Shown in pieces: positions 52,874-61,355 of a DNA stretch of 64,000 bases. The position numbers were made by a program, and so were the translations under genes. The stretch spans positions 62,001-126,000 of the forward strand of contig NZ_JACRAW010000097.1 in NCBI RefSeq assembly GCF_016213215.1, read 5' to 3'. The stretch comes from Bradyrhizobium sp. (GTDB lineage: Bacteria; Pseudomonadota; Alphaproteobacteria; Rhizobiales; Xanthobacteraceae). Below the pieces are notes generated by a model that had not been told where the DNA came from, did not search any database, and saw only the letters and a list, made by a program, of their open reading frames with translations. Numbering within the stretch: the stretch's first letter is position 1; every line of letters begins with the position of its first letter.

Positions 52874-53746
52874 ATGAGGAAGTGGCCCACCCAGCTCGGT
52901 CGCTTGGCCGTGATTCTAGGCTGCTGCGCAGCACTGCTCGCCGGCTGTGGGAAGAAGGCCGACCAGCCAGCAGTCTCGCGAGGGCAGGTCATTGCACGCA
53001 TCGGCAATGAAGTTGTCACCAATCAGGAACTCGAAAATGAGTTCCGCTGGGCAAACGTACCTGCGGAGAAACAGAAGGATCCGGAAATCATCAGGCAGGT
53101 AGTGAGTCAGCTCGTTGTCCGCAAGTACCTCCTTCAGCAGGCGCTCGCCAGCAAGCTCGATCGCGAGCCGGGAGTGCTTTTGGATTTGCTACGGTCACGA
53201 GAACAGGTCCTCGAAAACGCGGTAGTGATGCGAACGGCAAGATCCAAATCGCCGACCAAGGCAGAGATTGACAGATACATCGCCAACAATCCTGCAAAGT
53301 TCGCTGCCAGGAAGCTAATGCAGGTCGAACAGATAGCATTCCCGCTTGGACCATCCACCCAGTCTGTCATTGATGCCAATCGAGATGCCAAGTCGCTCGA
53401 TGAGATCGACCAGCAACTGACCGCGGCGTCTGTCCCACATGGCCGCCAGAATGGCGTGCTCGCGAGCGGAGATCTGACTCCGGATCTTTTCAGGTCGATC
53501 GAAGCAAGGAAAGCGGACGATGTCTTTTTTGTCCGGTCTGGCCCGAACGGCGTTTTCTTCAAGGTCAAGGCTGAAGAGCCTCGTCCGCTCGAAGGAGATG
53601 CTGCCGCCAATTTGGCGCTGCAATTGATGCGGGCGGATGCTGTAAAGGCGGAGCTTGGTATCGCGGCTTATTCAGCGAACCTCGAGGCCAAGTTCGAAGG
53701 CGAATATGCGCAGATCATGCAACGGGGAGAGGGAAAGAAGGATTAA
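52874..53746 (+). CDS. epsD: EpsD-type peptidyl-prolyl cis-trans isomerase lipoprotein
   Basis: This 290-residue lipoprotein has the lipobox LLAGC (Cys25), a SurA-like N-terminal region (VIARIGNEVVTNQELENEF) and a parvulin-like region (RKLMQVEQIAFPL, GDLTPDLFRSIEARKADDVF). This matches EpsD-family PPIases of exosortase/EPS loci. ATG 52874 has GGAG upstream; an earlier ATG at 52841 would spoil the signal peptide. It begins a plus-strand group: epsD, the small accessory gene, exosortase and phosphatase. Confidence 0.87.
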   Translation: MRKWPTQLGRLAVILGCCAALLAGCGKKADQPAVSRGQVIARIGNEVVTNQELENEFRWANVPAEKQKDPEIIRQVVSQLVVRKYLLQQALASKLDREPGVLLDLLRSREQVLENAVVMRTARSKSPTKAEIDRYIANNPAKFAARKLMQVEQIAFPLGPSTQSVIDANRDAKSLDEIDQQLTAASVPHGRQNGVLASGDLTPDLFRSIEARKADDVFFVRSGPNGVFFKVKAEEPRPLEGDAAANLALQLMRADAVKAELGIAAYSANLEAKFEGEYAQIMQRGEGKKD

Positions 53747-53805
53747 CTCCGCCGCTCCCGCGCTAACGTCTACGAGGCTGCTTGACGATGAAATGGCATC
53801 GATAG

Positions 53806-54027
53806 ATGACCACGTTTTTTGATGTTGTAACCGTGACGTGCTTTGTGGGTCTGGTCATCGCGTTCTTTTGGTTCACAGATCGAGAGCGCGGGACCCTGCT
53901 GCACTTCTTGTTGGCCGGGATTGTATTTGCAGTGGCTAATCAGGTGGGAAATAGCGGCTTTTTCTACCTGGGGATTATCCTTATCCTGGCCGGGATCACC
54001 TACGCGGCACTGTTTGCACGCAGGTAA
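53806..54027 (+). CDS. Small accessory membrane protein of the exosortase locus
   Basis: This 73-residue protein has a hydrophobic helix at about residues 7-24, then a short charged loop (TDRERGT) and two further helices. It resembles the short accessory proteins encoded beside exosortase of the XrtV type (from memory; not checked). It lies 60 bases after epsD and 66 bases before the exosortase gene, so it belongs to that unit. No catalytic residues are visible. Confidence 0.7.
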   Translation: MTTFFDVVTVTCFVGLVIAFFWFTDRERGTLLHFLLAGIVFAVANQVGNSGFFYLGIILILAGITYAALFARR

Positions 54028-54093
54028 TGGGCTGTTGACCGGTTTAGTGATTACTAGTTTACTGATTATGATATTTCGACGGTAAAAGCAGGG

Positions 54094-55014
54094 ATGGCGT
54101 CCACTCACGTGCTTCAGCCGACAAAGCCAGGCTCCTTGGCGGCGCTGCTATGGCCCGCGTTGCTCGCGGGAGCGATCATTGCCGCCTATGTCCCGACTTT
54201 TCTCGGGCTCATCGACGGACCCTGGCAAACAGAACAGGAAGGCCACGGTCCGCTCATCATCGTCGCCTCTTTATGGTTGGTCTGGCAATCCCGTGAAAAG
54301 CTGAGGTCTGCGAGCGTTTCGAGTGCGCCGGTTGCTGGCTGGACCGCGCTTCTGTTCGGTCTCGTGCTGATGTTCCTGGCGAGGATTCAACAGGGCCTTC
54401 TGACCTTCGAGATGGCCTCCATCATTCCGGTCATTGTTGGGTGCATCTTATTGACGGCAGGCTGGCCGACTCTTCGCATCCTGGCTTTTCCAATCGGCTT
54501 TATATTTTTTGCCGTTCCGATGCCGGACTGGATCATCGATGCTGCGACGGTGCCGCTGAAGGTCTTCATCTCCGACACGGTCACGCGCGTGCTGTATTCC
54601 GCGGGGTTTCCTGTGGCGCAGAACGGCGTCATGATCATGATCGGATCGTACCAACTCCTGGTCAAGGACGCCTGCTCCGGCATGAACTCGATTTTTGCCT
54701 TGTCTGCGATCGGAGTTTTCTACGCCTATGCCTTTCGCCGGCAGGAAAAGATCCGCAGCTTGCTTCTTCTGCTGGCAATCGTCCCGATCACGATCTTGGC
54801 CAATTTCGTGCGGGTCTTTACTTTGGTTCTGATGGCGTATTACGGCGGCCCCGATCTCCTGGAGGGAGTTGTGCACGATCTCACGGGGATCGGCTTGTTT
54901 GTTATCGCAGTTATTCTGCTGTTCTTCTTTGACGCGATGATGGGGCTCTGCAGCAGCCTCATCACGCGGCTGCGGCGGCGGTCCGGTCCCGAAATTAAGG
55001 CCCAGGCGACCTGA
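54094..55014 (+). CDS. Exosortase (EpsH family, XrtB/XrtV-like)
   Basis: This 306-residue protein has about eight membrane helices and the exosortase catalytic residues Cys194 (KDACSGMNSI), Arg240 (ANFVRVF) and His261 (VVHDLTGIGLF). HGPLIIVASLWLVWQ after the first helix is typical of the EpsH family. Exosortases recognise and are thought to cut the C-terminal PEP-CTERM signal. Four proteins with such signals lie downstream (59.6-63.8 kb) as likely substrates. EpsI is separate, not fused. Exact subtype (B or V) is not certain. Confidence 0.92.
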   Translation: MASTHVLQPTKPGSLAALLWPALLAGAIIAAYVPTFLGLIDGPWQTEQEGHGPLIIVASLWLVWQSREKLRSASVSSAPVAGWTALLFGLVLMFLARIQQGLLTFEMASIIPVIVGCILLTAGWPTLRILAFPIGFIFFAVPMPDWIIDAATVPLKVFISDTVTRVLYSAGFPVAQNGVMIMIGSYQLLVKDACSGMNSIFALSAIGVFYAYAFRRQEKIRSLLLLLAIVPITILANFVRVFTLVLMAYYGGPDLLEGVVHDLTGIGLFVIAVILLFFFDAMMGLCSSLITRLRRRSGPEIKAQAT

Positions 55015-55171
55015 CGGAACTTGTATCGCCCACGAGCCCGCTGTTCAGCAGCTGGGTTGCAGAACGAACGGTTCTTGGAAAACAGCGGCCATGACTCGGA
55101 ATTTTCACGCGATTCTGGACTGCCCCTTCTCAATCCTGTGGTCAGCACTGGCCGAAGGCCGACGCGCTTAA

Positions 55172-55858
55172 ATGGCTCGAACCTACGCCATTCCAGATAT
55201 TCACGGGCGGCTTGATCTGCTCGATGCCGCCTTGGAGATGATCAACGTCCACTCGGGAGAAGAACCAGCAACCATCATCGCGCTGGGGGACTATGTCGAT
55301 CGGGGACCCGATAGTTGCCTGGTTGTCGAACGTCTGATGAATTGGCAGTCCAGCAAGCTCGATCTGATTTGCCTGAAAGGCAATCACGAATGGATGATGG
55401 GGGCGGTGTGCAACAATCTGGCGGAGCGCGGTTGGTGGGAAGCTAATGGAGGAGGCGCGACATTGGCCTCCTACGGCGGGCTGGCCGGCAACTGCCTCGG
55501 CCAGCAGCTCGTCCCGCAAGCGCACCTGCGATGGTTAGCCGATCTGCCGTTCATGCATGTGGATGAACATCGAGTGTTCGTTCATGCCGCAGTGGATCCC
55601 ATGGTGCCTCTCGATCAGCAAAATGAACGGACCCTTTTGTGGAAGCGATATCCTGAAGGATCCAGCGTCGGCCACGGCCGGCGCCATGTTGTGCACGGCC
55701 ATGATGCACACCTGCGCGCGCCGATCGTGACCACGGGAAGAACGAACTTGGATGCCATGGCATGGAAGACCGGCCGGCTTGTCATCGGGGTTTTTGAGGA
55801 CGAGCGTCCGGGCGGAGCTAGGGAATTTCTTGAAGTCGTAGGCTTAGCGACAGAATAG
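55172..55858 (+). CDS. PPP-family metallophosphatase (Ser/Thr phosphatase-like)
   Basis: This 228-residue protein has the phosphoesterase motifs in order: DIHGR (Asp9, His11), GDYVDRGPDS (Asp40), GNHEWM (Asn71, His72) and RHVVHGHDAH. This is the small bacterial PPP/PrpA-type fold. It lies 157 bases after the exosortase gene, on the same strand, and before a convergent transferase gene. In an EPS locus with a tyrosine-autokinase-like ATPase it could reverse protein phosphorylation; no other phosphatase is in the window. Start at ATG 55172 has no strong ribosome site. Confidence 0.85.
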   Translation: MARTYAIPDIHGRLDLLDAALEMINVHSGEEPATIIALGDYVDRGPDSCLVVERLMNWQSSKLDLICLKGNHEWMMGAVCNNLAERGWWEANGGGATLASYGGLAGNCLGQQLVPQAHLRWLADLPFMHVDEHRVFVHAAVDPMVPLDQQNERTLLWKRYPEGSSVGHGRRHVVHGHDAHLRAPIVTTGRTNLDAMAWKTGRLVIGVFEDERPGGAREFLEVVGLATE

Positions 55859-55864
55859 TCGACG

Positions 55865-57064
55865 TTAGCAGGTTCGAAATAGCTCGATGAGGCGGGAGGC
55901 TTCCTGATCGATGTCGTGGCGCTCGACCGCTCGCGTGCGTGCCCTTGCTCCCATCTCTGCTATCAATTCGTCAGGAGCATCAAGGCAACCCTGCATCGCA
56001 TTTGCCAATGCGTCGATGTCACCTGCAGGAACAAGCCAGCCGTGCTGTCCAGGCTCCACTAACTCGGGAATTCCCGCGACGTATGTGCTGATAACTGGAG
56101 TTCGGAGTGCCATGGCCTCCATGAGGACGACGGGAAGGCCTTCGGCAAAGCTCGGTAGTACCAGCGCGCGAGACGCGAGAATCTCCTGTCGAACCTGATC
56201 GGTGCTGATCCATCCTGTGATTCGAACCGTATCTCCGAGCTTGAACTGAGAGATCAAGAGCTCCAGCCCTCGCCGCATTTCGCCGTCGCCGGCCAGTACA
56301 AGTTCGAAACGGGTTCCGCGGTCGACCAGGCGCCGCGCAGCATCCACTAACAGCAACTGCCCCTTCTGCTCACACAAGCGACCGACACAGACCAGCCTTC
56401 GGCTGACGGAACGGCTGCCCGAGGAGCTTTCATAGAAGGCGCGCTCAATTCCGCAATGGACAACCTTGATCTTCTTCCAATGCTCGCGGCCGGCATAGCG
56501 ATAGAGCTGACTTCTGCCGAAAGAGCTGATCGCTACAACACCATCGGCGCGTCTCAATTTCTCCGGCAACCCAATTGATCGGGCTTTGTCGAACTCCTCC
56601 GGACCATGAACGGTAAAGCTCCAGGGGGGGCCGCCGAGTTCACGAACCAACATCGCTACTTGTGCCGAGTTCGTGCCAAAATGCGCGTGCAGATGATCGA
56701 CGCCCTCGTCCTCAAGCCACAAGGCGATGCGACAGGCCTCCATCAAATATACAAAGTGGACGGGCAATGGACGCTCGGCATGCCGACCAGTCTTCCAGGT
56801 GAGTGCGGCGGCGGAAAGTAAACGCCTTGGATTTCTGAGCAGAACGCGAAAGAAGGCGACTGCCAGGGACATCGCTCCATCGCGCAATACATATCGTGTG
56901 CGCGACTGTTCAAGCTGATCCTCTTTGGTCAGCTGCGCTTCTCTCCACCCCCTCAAAGAAATGCGCAGGACCTCAAGCCCTTGTCTTTCGAGCGCGAGGA
57001 TCTCACGCCGGATGAAGCTGTGGCTCACGGCAGGGTAATGGTTAATTAGATATGCAATTCGCAT
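55865..57064 (-). CDS. GT4-type glycosyltransferase (WcaL-like)
   Basis: This 399-residue GT-B enzyme begins MRIAYLINHYPAVSHSFIRR, as in colanic-acid-type WcaL transferases, with HLHAHFGTNSAQVAML, LVCVGRLCEQKGQLLLVDA, LAGDGEMR and the donor-binding VLPSFAEGLPVVLMEAMALR. ATG 57064 is used because it places the conserved N terminus at residue 1; a longer frame to 57199 adds 45 unrelated residues. It is convergent with the phosphatase gene and divergent from the next transferase gene. Confidence 0.87.
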   Translation of the reverse strand: MRIAYLINHYPAVSHSFIRREILALERQGLEVLRISLRGWREAQLTKEDQLEQSRTRYVLRDGAMSLAVAFFRVLLRNPRRLLSAAALTWKTGRHAERPLPVHFVYLMEACRIALWLEDEGVDHLHAHFGTNSAQVAMLVRELGGPPWSFTVHGPEEFDKARSIGLPEKLRRADGVVAISSFGRSQLYRYAGREHWKKIKVVHCGIERAFYESSSGSRSVSRRLVCVGRLCEQKGQLLLVDAARRLVDRGTRFELVLAGDGEMRRGLELLISQFKLGDTVRITGWISTDQVRQEILASRALVLPSFAEGLPVVLMEAMALRTPVISTYVAGIPELVEPGQHGWLVPAGDIDALANAMQGCLDAPDELIAEMGARARTRAVERHDIDQEASRLIELFRTC

Positions 57065-57262
57065 TTGCAGTACCTGGGATCTGTCGCTCGCTGGGAAATG
57101 AGTCCACTGCCTTGTGATATGTGTGCGTTTGAAATAAACACGGGTCTGCAGGGCGTTGCCAGAAATATCGACGTGGCTTCTGTATGATGAATTGCTCAAC
57201 GTCGGGCAGGGTTAACCGGAACGAATTCGGTTCGGCGCTAGCCCGAAACAGTTGGCGGGGAA

Positions 57263-58450
57263 ATGCCGTTGCTGGTTTTCATAGTTGGATTATTTAGCAT
57301 TCCAGTCCTCATGTTGCTCGTTGAGGTGGTTGCAGCTCTAAGGCCGGTTAAAGAAAAGCCGGTGGAACTCTCTGCGCCCAAAGCGATCGGGTGTGTGGCG
57401 GTGGTCGTACCTGCTCACAACGAGAGCAATGGCATAATCCCGACGCTGCACGATCTCTTTCCGCAATTGGGCGATCGCGACACCCTTCTCGTAATTGCGG
57501 ATAATTGCACGGACGACACGGCTGTTGTCGCAGCCGCGGCTGGAGCGGAAGTTGTTGTCCGCAACGACCCTGAGAAGATCGGCAAGGGCTATGCGATGGC
57601 CAGGGCAATTTCGCACCTGGCGAAAAATGCACCGGATTTCGTCCTGTTCATCGACGCCGATTGCAGGGTGCAGTCGGATTTGGTGGAAAAGTTGAGGATG
57701 GTCTGTTCCTCGATTCGCCGTCCGGTGCAGGCTTTGGATTTGATGACGAGCGCTGAAAATTCGGAGGTCAATCAGAAGCTTTCAGAGTTTGCCTGGACAA
57801 TAAAGAATTTTGCCCGGCCCCTTGGGCTCAGGATCTTGAATCGCTCTGTCCAGCTGATGGGAACAGGCATGATCTTTCCATGGGAACTGATCAGCGCAGT
57901 TCCCCTTGCAACCGGGCACGTCGCGGAGGATCTAAAGCTTGGTGTGGAGTTGGCCGCTGCGGGCAAGCCGGCGCACTTTTTTCCCTTCGTAAAGGTAACC
58001 AGCCATTTTCCGACGACAGTGAAGGCAAGCGAAACCCAACGACTGCGCTGGATCCAAGGGCATCTTGCCACGATGCTCAGATCAGTCCCACGTTTGGCGA
58101 CTCTGGCGATCAAGCGGCGAGACTTGGATCTCTTCGTGCTAGCGCTGGATCTGCTTATCCCTCCATTATCGTTGCTGGGAGTTTTGACTGCAGGAATATT
58201 CGGTTTGACCATTCTCGCCGCACTAGGTGGAATGGGTATGCTGCCCCTGCTTCTCGCCACGGCAAATCTCGTCTTGTTGAGTGCTGTAATCGTCCTGGCC
58301 TGGTGGAAATTCGGACGCGAAATCTTGCCGCTATCGAAAGGACCGAAGGTGGCCAGATCGATGCTCAATAAACTGGAGGTCTATAGCCGTTTGATCGCAG
58401 GCCGGACCGCTGGGCAGTGGGTGCGAACCGACCGGTCCAAGATGAAATAG
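57263..58450 (+). CDS. Membrane GT2 glycosyltransferase
   Basis: This 395-residue protein has an N-terminal membrane helix, a GT2 domain (VAVVVPAHNESNGI, IADNCTDDT, GKGYAMARAI, LFIDADCRV with the DxD-type site, and a QRLRWIQGHL processive-type QxxRW motif) and two or three C-terminal membrane helices (about 285-340). It resembles processive or lipid-linked GT2 enzymes. The upstream gap contains AACCG-n9-CGGTT (57213-57231), a possible operator. Confidence 0.83.
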   Translation: MPLLVFIVGLFSIPVLMLLVEVVAALRPVKEKPVELSAPKAIGCVAVVVPAHNESNGIIPTLHDLFPQLGDRDTLLVIADNCTDDTAVVAAAAGAEVVVRNDPEKIGKGYAMARAISHLAKNAPDFVLFIDADCRVQSDLVEKLRMVCSSIRRPVQALDLMTSAENSEVNQKLSEFAWTIKNFARPLGLRILNRSVQLMGTGMIFPWELISAVPLATGHVAEDLKLGVELAAAGKPAHFFPFVKVTSHFPTTVKASETQRLRWIQGHLATMLRSVPRLATLAIKRRDLDLFVLALDLLIPPLSLLGVLTAGIFGLTILAALGGMGMLPLLLATANLVLLSAVIVLAWWKFGREILPLSKGPKVARSMLNKLEVYSRLIAGRTAGQWVRTDRSKMK

Positions 58451-58554
58451 GGGATGAGTAGCGATGCTCAGGGCAAGGTCACGCGAGCGTTATCGAACCC
58501 GGCTAGAGGAAAGACTGACCAATCGGTGGGTGCAACGCGTGTAATGATTTGAAT

Positions 58555-58570
58555 TGGCACGCTGCTTGCT
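58555..58570 (+). promoter_or_regulatory. Near-perfect sigma-54 (-24/-12) promoter
   Basis: TGGCACGCTGCTTGCT fits the consensus TGGCACG-N4-TTGCW exactly, with GG at -24 and GC at -12 ten bases apart and an extra T in front (TTGGCAC). It lies 38 bases before the start of the small gene at 58608, giving a leader of about 25 bases. Sigma-54 control of PEP-CTERM and EPS genes is established in other bacteria (PrsK/PrsR), which makes the site more interesting. No activator gene is in the window. Confidence 0.7.
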
Positions 58571-58607
58571 CGGAAATCGATCAAGCATAGCAGGGCAGGG
58601 GAATTCC

Positions 58608-58781
58608 ATGAAGGCCGATCTCCGCGGGACGGTCACCCGTCGTCAACCAGCTCGAAAATCAAAAAGAGCACAGAAAGCTCCGAACACGGGAAAACCGGCG
58701 AATATTGCCCAACGCTACAGGGAAGTCTTGCGCTTGAGACAGCGCCTCTCTGAAGCGGAAGCGTGGCGCGCGGGTCAATGA
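58608..58781 (+). CDS. Very small basic/helical protein, paralogue of the one at 24.4 kb
   Basis: From ATG 58608 with AGGGGAA upstream, this 57-residue protein has a basic N terminus (RRQPARKSKRAQK) and an amphipathic helix with AQRYREVLRLRQRLSE. The helix matches the small protein at 24381-24542. It is driven by the sigma-54 site just upstream and overlaps the next tiny gene by four bases (ATGA). Function unknown; a nucleic-acid- or protein-binding role is only a guess from its charge. Confidence 0.72.
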   Translation: MKADLRGTVTRRQPARKSKRAQKAPNTGKPANIAQRYREVLRLRQRLSEAEAWRAGQ

Positions 58782-58894
58782 GCACCATTCGGAAAAGAAT
58801 GGCGCGGCCGCTCTATCTAGCGGCTGTCGCAATCGCCATGGCGGGGTGGCTCTGGGCGCTTGTCGCGGGCCTCGAGTGGGTGCTCGGGACGTAA
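58778..58894 (+). CDS. 38-residue single-helix membrane protein
   Basis: ATG 58778 overlaps the stop of the preceding small gene (ATGA) and opens a 38-codon frame ending TAA at 58892. It has a basic N terminus (MSTIRKRMARP) and one hydrophobic helix (LYLAAVAIAMAGWLWALVAG). The coupling overlap, the positive-inside pattern and the clean helix support a real gene that standard size cut-offs miss. Function unknown. Confidence 0.6.
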   Translation: MSTIRKRMARPLYLAAVAIAMAGWLWALVAGLEWVLGT

Positions 58895-59176
58895 CGGCTG
58901 CCGATTCATAGCGGCTGCTGCAATTATCAAAATTGCTCCACATCGGCGGTGTCGTAGTAGGAAACAACTCACCACCGAAAATGTACATCTCACACGCCGT
59001 TCCGCTCGGTCAGGTCAGGCATGAACGAGGTGCGCCAGCCGTACCGCTGGGTGCAAAATATTTTTGATCGCGAGACATTTCAGTGGATGAAGTCGGGCTG
59101 ACTTACTGCTGAGTTTTAAGGATGCTAAGCACTGGCGCTCGTCCGGATTTGTGCTCGCGAAGACTAGGAATTGAGA

Positions 59177-59368
59177 ATGCCAGATACCTTCACCAGCGCG
59201 CTGTTGGCAGCCTTGAACGCATCGACCGAAATCGAAGACGCCGATTGGCAGGTTCCGAGCACCCCGAGCGACAAGCGCGACACCGAAGCGTCCGTTCGCG
59301 AGATAGAGGACGAGAACAGGTTTGCCGCTACCATCTGTTTTGGGATGGCGAAGATCCGGCCGACTTGA
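59177..59368 (+). CDS. Small acidic hypothetical protein
   Basis: This 63-residue frame from ATG 59177 encodes an acidic, Glu- and Asp-rich protein (TEIEDADWQVPSTPSDKRD). GAATTGAGA before the start is only a weak ribosome site. The following 200 bases show another protein-like frame (ending near 59478), so a frameshift in a longer gene is possible. The 282 bases before it hold nothing recognisable. Confidence 0.3.
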   Translation: MPDTFTSALLAALNASTEIEDADWQVPSTPSDKRDTEASVREIEDENRFAATICFGMAKIRPT

Positions 59369-59523
59369 TTCTTTCGATTCACCGCGTGGGCGCCCGAGCA
59401 GTGATCAATGAACGAAGGCGAAAGACCTGCCCGCGCAATCATTGGATCGAATTTAATTGTGGCGGCACTGCGAATTAAATCCAATCCTGATGATTGGCGG
59501 CGAGTCAGCATTTTCCTGGGGCA

Positions 59524-59552
59524 TTGACACCATAGTCGCTTTTGCTTATTTT
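59524..59552 (+). promoter_or_regulatory. Probable housekeeping-type promoter of the first PEP-CTERM gene
   Basis: TTGACA (59524-59529) and TATTTT (59547-59552) are separated by 17 bases, and the ATG follows 26 bases later. The match to the -35 consensus is perfect and the -10 agrees at four of six places. A GGGGAGG ribosome site lies at 59567-59573. Confidence 0.5.
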
Positions 59553-59578
59553 TCGCAAATTCTTCTGGGGAGGTTTTA

Positions 59579-60241
59579 ATGAAGCGTTCATTATTGATTG
59601 CGCCGGCCTTATTGGCGGTCCTTTGGGCGGGCAGCGCTTCGGCCCTTACCTTGATTCAGAATGGAAGCTTCGAAAGCGGGTTAAACGACGCCGGCCCTGG
59701 TGGCTACAAAACCATTCCGGGAAGTGGAGCTGTGATCACCGGCTGGACGGTGGGCGGCAGCGTCGACTGGATCAACGGTTACTGGCAGGCCAGCGATGGC
59801 ACCCACAGCGTTGATCTGAACGGTGGAAGCATCGGCGACATCCAACAGGCAATTACGACCGTTGTCGGCCAGCAATACCTTCTCACCTTCGACCTTTCCG
59901 CCAATCCGGATCATCTGGATTCGCACCCTGACACGCGAGGCGTGTATGTCAGTGCGGGCGGCCCAAGCACCTTGTTCACGTACACGTTCGATGCGCCGCC
60001 GAATTCGAAGGCGAACATGAACTGGCAGACTTACTCTTTGATCTTCACGGCGACCGGAACGTCTACTCTGATCGACTTCGCCAGCAACGTCGGCCAGAAC
60101 TGCTGCTGGGGGGCGGCGCTCGACAACGTAGCCGTTACGGCGGTACCTGAGGCGTCCACTTGGGTGATGATGATCCTCGGCTTTTTCGGATTGGGCTATC
60201 TGGCCCACCGGCAGCGGCGCCCAGCGTTGCGGATGGCCTGA
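59579..60241 (+). CDS. PEP-CTERM protein with a variant sorting signal
   Basis: This 220-residue exported protein has a signal peptide (to about SASA), a beta-rich choice-of-anchor C-like domain (LIQNGSFESGLNDAGPGGY, VDLNGGSIGDIQQAITTVVG) and a C-terminal sorting region: VPEASTWVMMILGFFGLGYL followed by AHRQRRP. The usual VPEPxTW reads VPEASTW, so the second Pro of PEP is Ala. Otherwise the tripartite signal (motif, helix, basic end) is complete. It is the first of four likely exosortase substrates. Confidence 0.87.
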   Translation: MKRSLLIAPALLAVLWAGSASALTLIQNGSFESGLNDAGPGGYKTIPGSGAVITGWTVGGSVDWINGYWQASDGTHSVDLNGGSIGDIQQAITTVVGQQYLLTFDLSANPDHLDSHPDTRGVYVSAGGPSTLFTYTFDAPPNSKANMNWQTYSLIFTATGTSTLIDFASNVGQNCCWGAALDNVAVTAVPEASTWVMMILGFFGLGYLAHRQRRPALRMA

Positions 60242-60262
60242 GGCGCCAAAAGCGAATTGCAG

Positions 60263-60285
60263 AAGCCGCCGCGAGGCGGCTTTTT
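60263..60285 (+). terminator. Intrinsic terminator after the first PEP-CTERM gene
   Basis: AAGCCGCC (60263-60270) and GGCGGCTT (60275-60282) form an 8-bp stem around a GCGA tetraloop, followed by TTT. It is 22 bases after the stop codon. Confidence 0.85.
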
Positions 60286-60518
60286 CTGTTTCGAGGGTTA
60301 CCCAGGCGGACTGCGCTTTGATGGCCCCGCGGCGTGCCCGGCCAGATGGACCGCTGGCATGATTCCAGCGAAGCACTCAAACGTGCTTTCCCTCCATGGC
60401 ACCAGTGACACTTCTGGCACGTCGGCGACGCGACTGAGCGCCGGCGGACGCGATCTCAATGGCTCTGAGGAGCGCCAAAACCTCGGGTAACTAAACACCA
60501 CTCAGTGCGTCGTCCTGA

Positions 60519-60547
60519 TTGACACGCTCTTCAGCCCTGAGTAGGTT
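60519..60547 (+). promoter_or_regulatory. Possible promoter of the second PEP-CTERM gene
   Basis: TTGACA (60519-60524) lies 17 bases before TAGGTT (60542-60547). The -35 box is embedded in ATTGACAC, the same octamer that holds the -35 box of the first PEP-CTERM gene (59523-59530). The -10 match is weak, so this is tentative. The start codon is 64 bases further on. The rest of the 369-base gap contains the terminator at 60263 and nothing else recognised. Confidence 0.35.
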
Positions 60548-60610
60548 ATTACCAATTGGTTAAGAATTAAATGTTTTGATAAAGGCGCCGCTTTTATTGG
60601 GAGCGATAGA

Positions 60611-61303
60611 ATGCATAGCAGGATTAGAGTGTTAAAGACTATTGCCTCGGGATTGCTACTTCTTGCGTTTGGCTCGGGTACCGCAAGCGCAAATCTGCTC
60701 CTCGATGGTGGGTTCGATAGCCCGAGCAATCCAGTCCTTCCATTCTACACCAACTTTGGGCCCGTAGTGGGGCCTAGCAACTATGGCGGTGTTGCATTCG
60801 ACAATGCGTGGCAAATAACTTCCGGTAACGTGGACCTGGTGCAACAGTCGGGGGGCTGGCCGGCATCACCCGCCAGCTCGCCTTACTATCTTGACCTCAC
60901 CGGTTTCGTGCCTGGTACGATCCAGCAAACATTCGCAACGACTGCCGGCCAGCAATACAGTTTGAGCTTCTGGTACAGCAACAACCCCGGTGGCTCTCCG
61001 CATCCAACCTCGGCGTCGGTGCAGGTCGGATCATTATCGACCACCATTTCACATGATGGCTCGACCACCAGTGATCTGCATTGGACGCAGTACTACAGCT
61101 TATTCACGGCAGCAGCCGGACCAACGTCGACACTCATTTTTGCGCAGCTCGACAACTGCTGCAATGGCGGCATCCTCTTGGACACCGTGAATGTGTCTGC
61201 CGTTCCCGAACCCGCCACCTGGGCGATGATGGTGATGGGCTTCCTCGGGCTCGGCTTCCTGGCTTATCGTCGCAGCGCGGGCGCCGCGTTGCGGATCGTC
61301 TGA
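60611..61303 (+). CDS. PEPxxWA-CTERM sorting-domain protein
   Basis: This 230-residue exported protein has a signal peptide (ending near TASA), a beta-rich jelly-roll-like domain (LLLDGGFDSPSNPVLPFYTN, LDLTGFVPGTIQQTFATTAG) and the sorting signal [20 protein letters not shown] followed by AYRRSAG. A CC pair (DNCCNGG) in the last strand is shared with the first protein (NCCWG). It is a likely exosortase substrate, secreted and anchored or released at the surface. Confidence 0.92.
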   Translation: MHSRIRVLKTIASGLLLLAFGSGTASANLLLDGGFDSPSNPVLPFYTNFGPVVGPSNYGGVAFDNAWQITSGNVDLVQQSGGWPASPASSPYYLDLTGFVPGTIQQTFATTAGQQYSLSFWYSNNPGGSPHPTSASVQVGSLSTTISHDGSTTSDLHWTQYYSLFTAAAGPTSTLIFAQLDNCCNGGILLDTVNVSAVPEPATWAMMVMGFLGLGFLAYRRSAGAALRIV

Positions 61304-61330
61304 TCAGCCATAACCTCCTCAATCCCAGCG

Positions 61331-61355
61331 AAGCCGCCGAAAGGCGGCTTCTTTG
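61331..61355 (+). terminator. Intrinsic terminator after the second PEP-CTERM gene
   Basis: AAGCCGCC (61331-61338) and GGCGGCTT (61343-61350) pair around a GAAA tetraloop, followed by CTTTG. The stem is identical to the one after the first PEP-CTERM gene. Confidence 0.85.
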
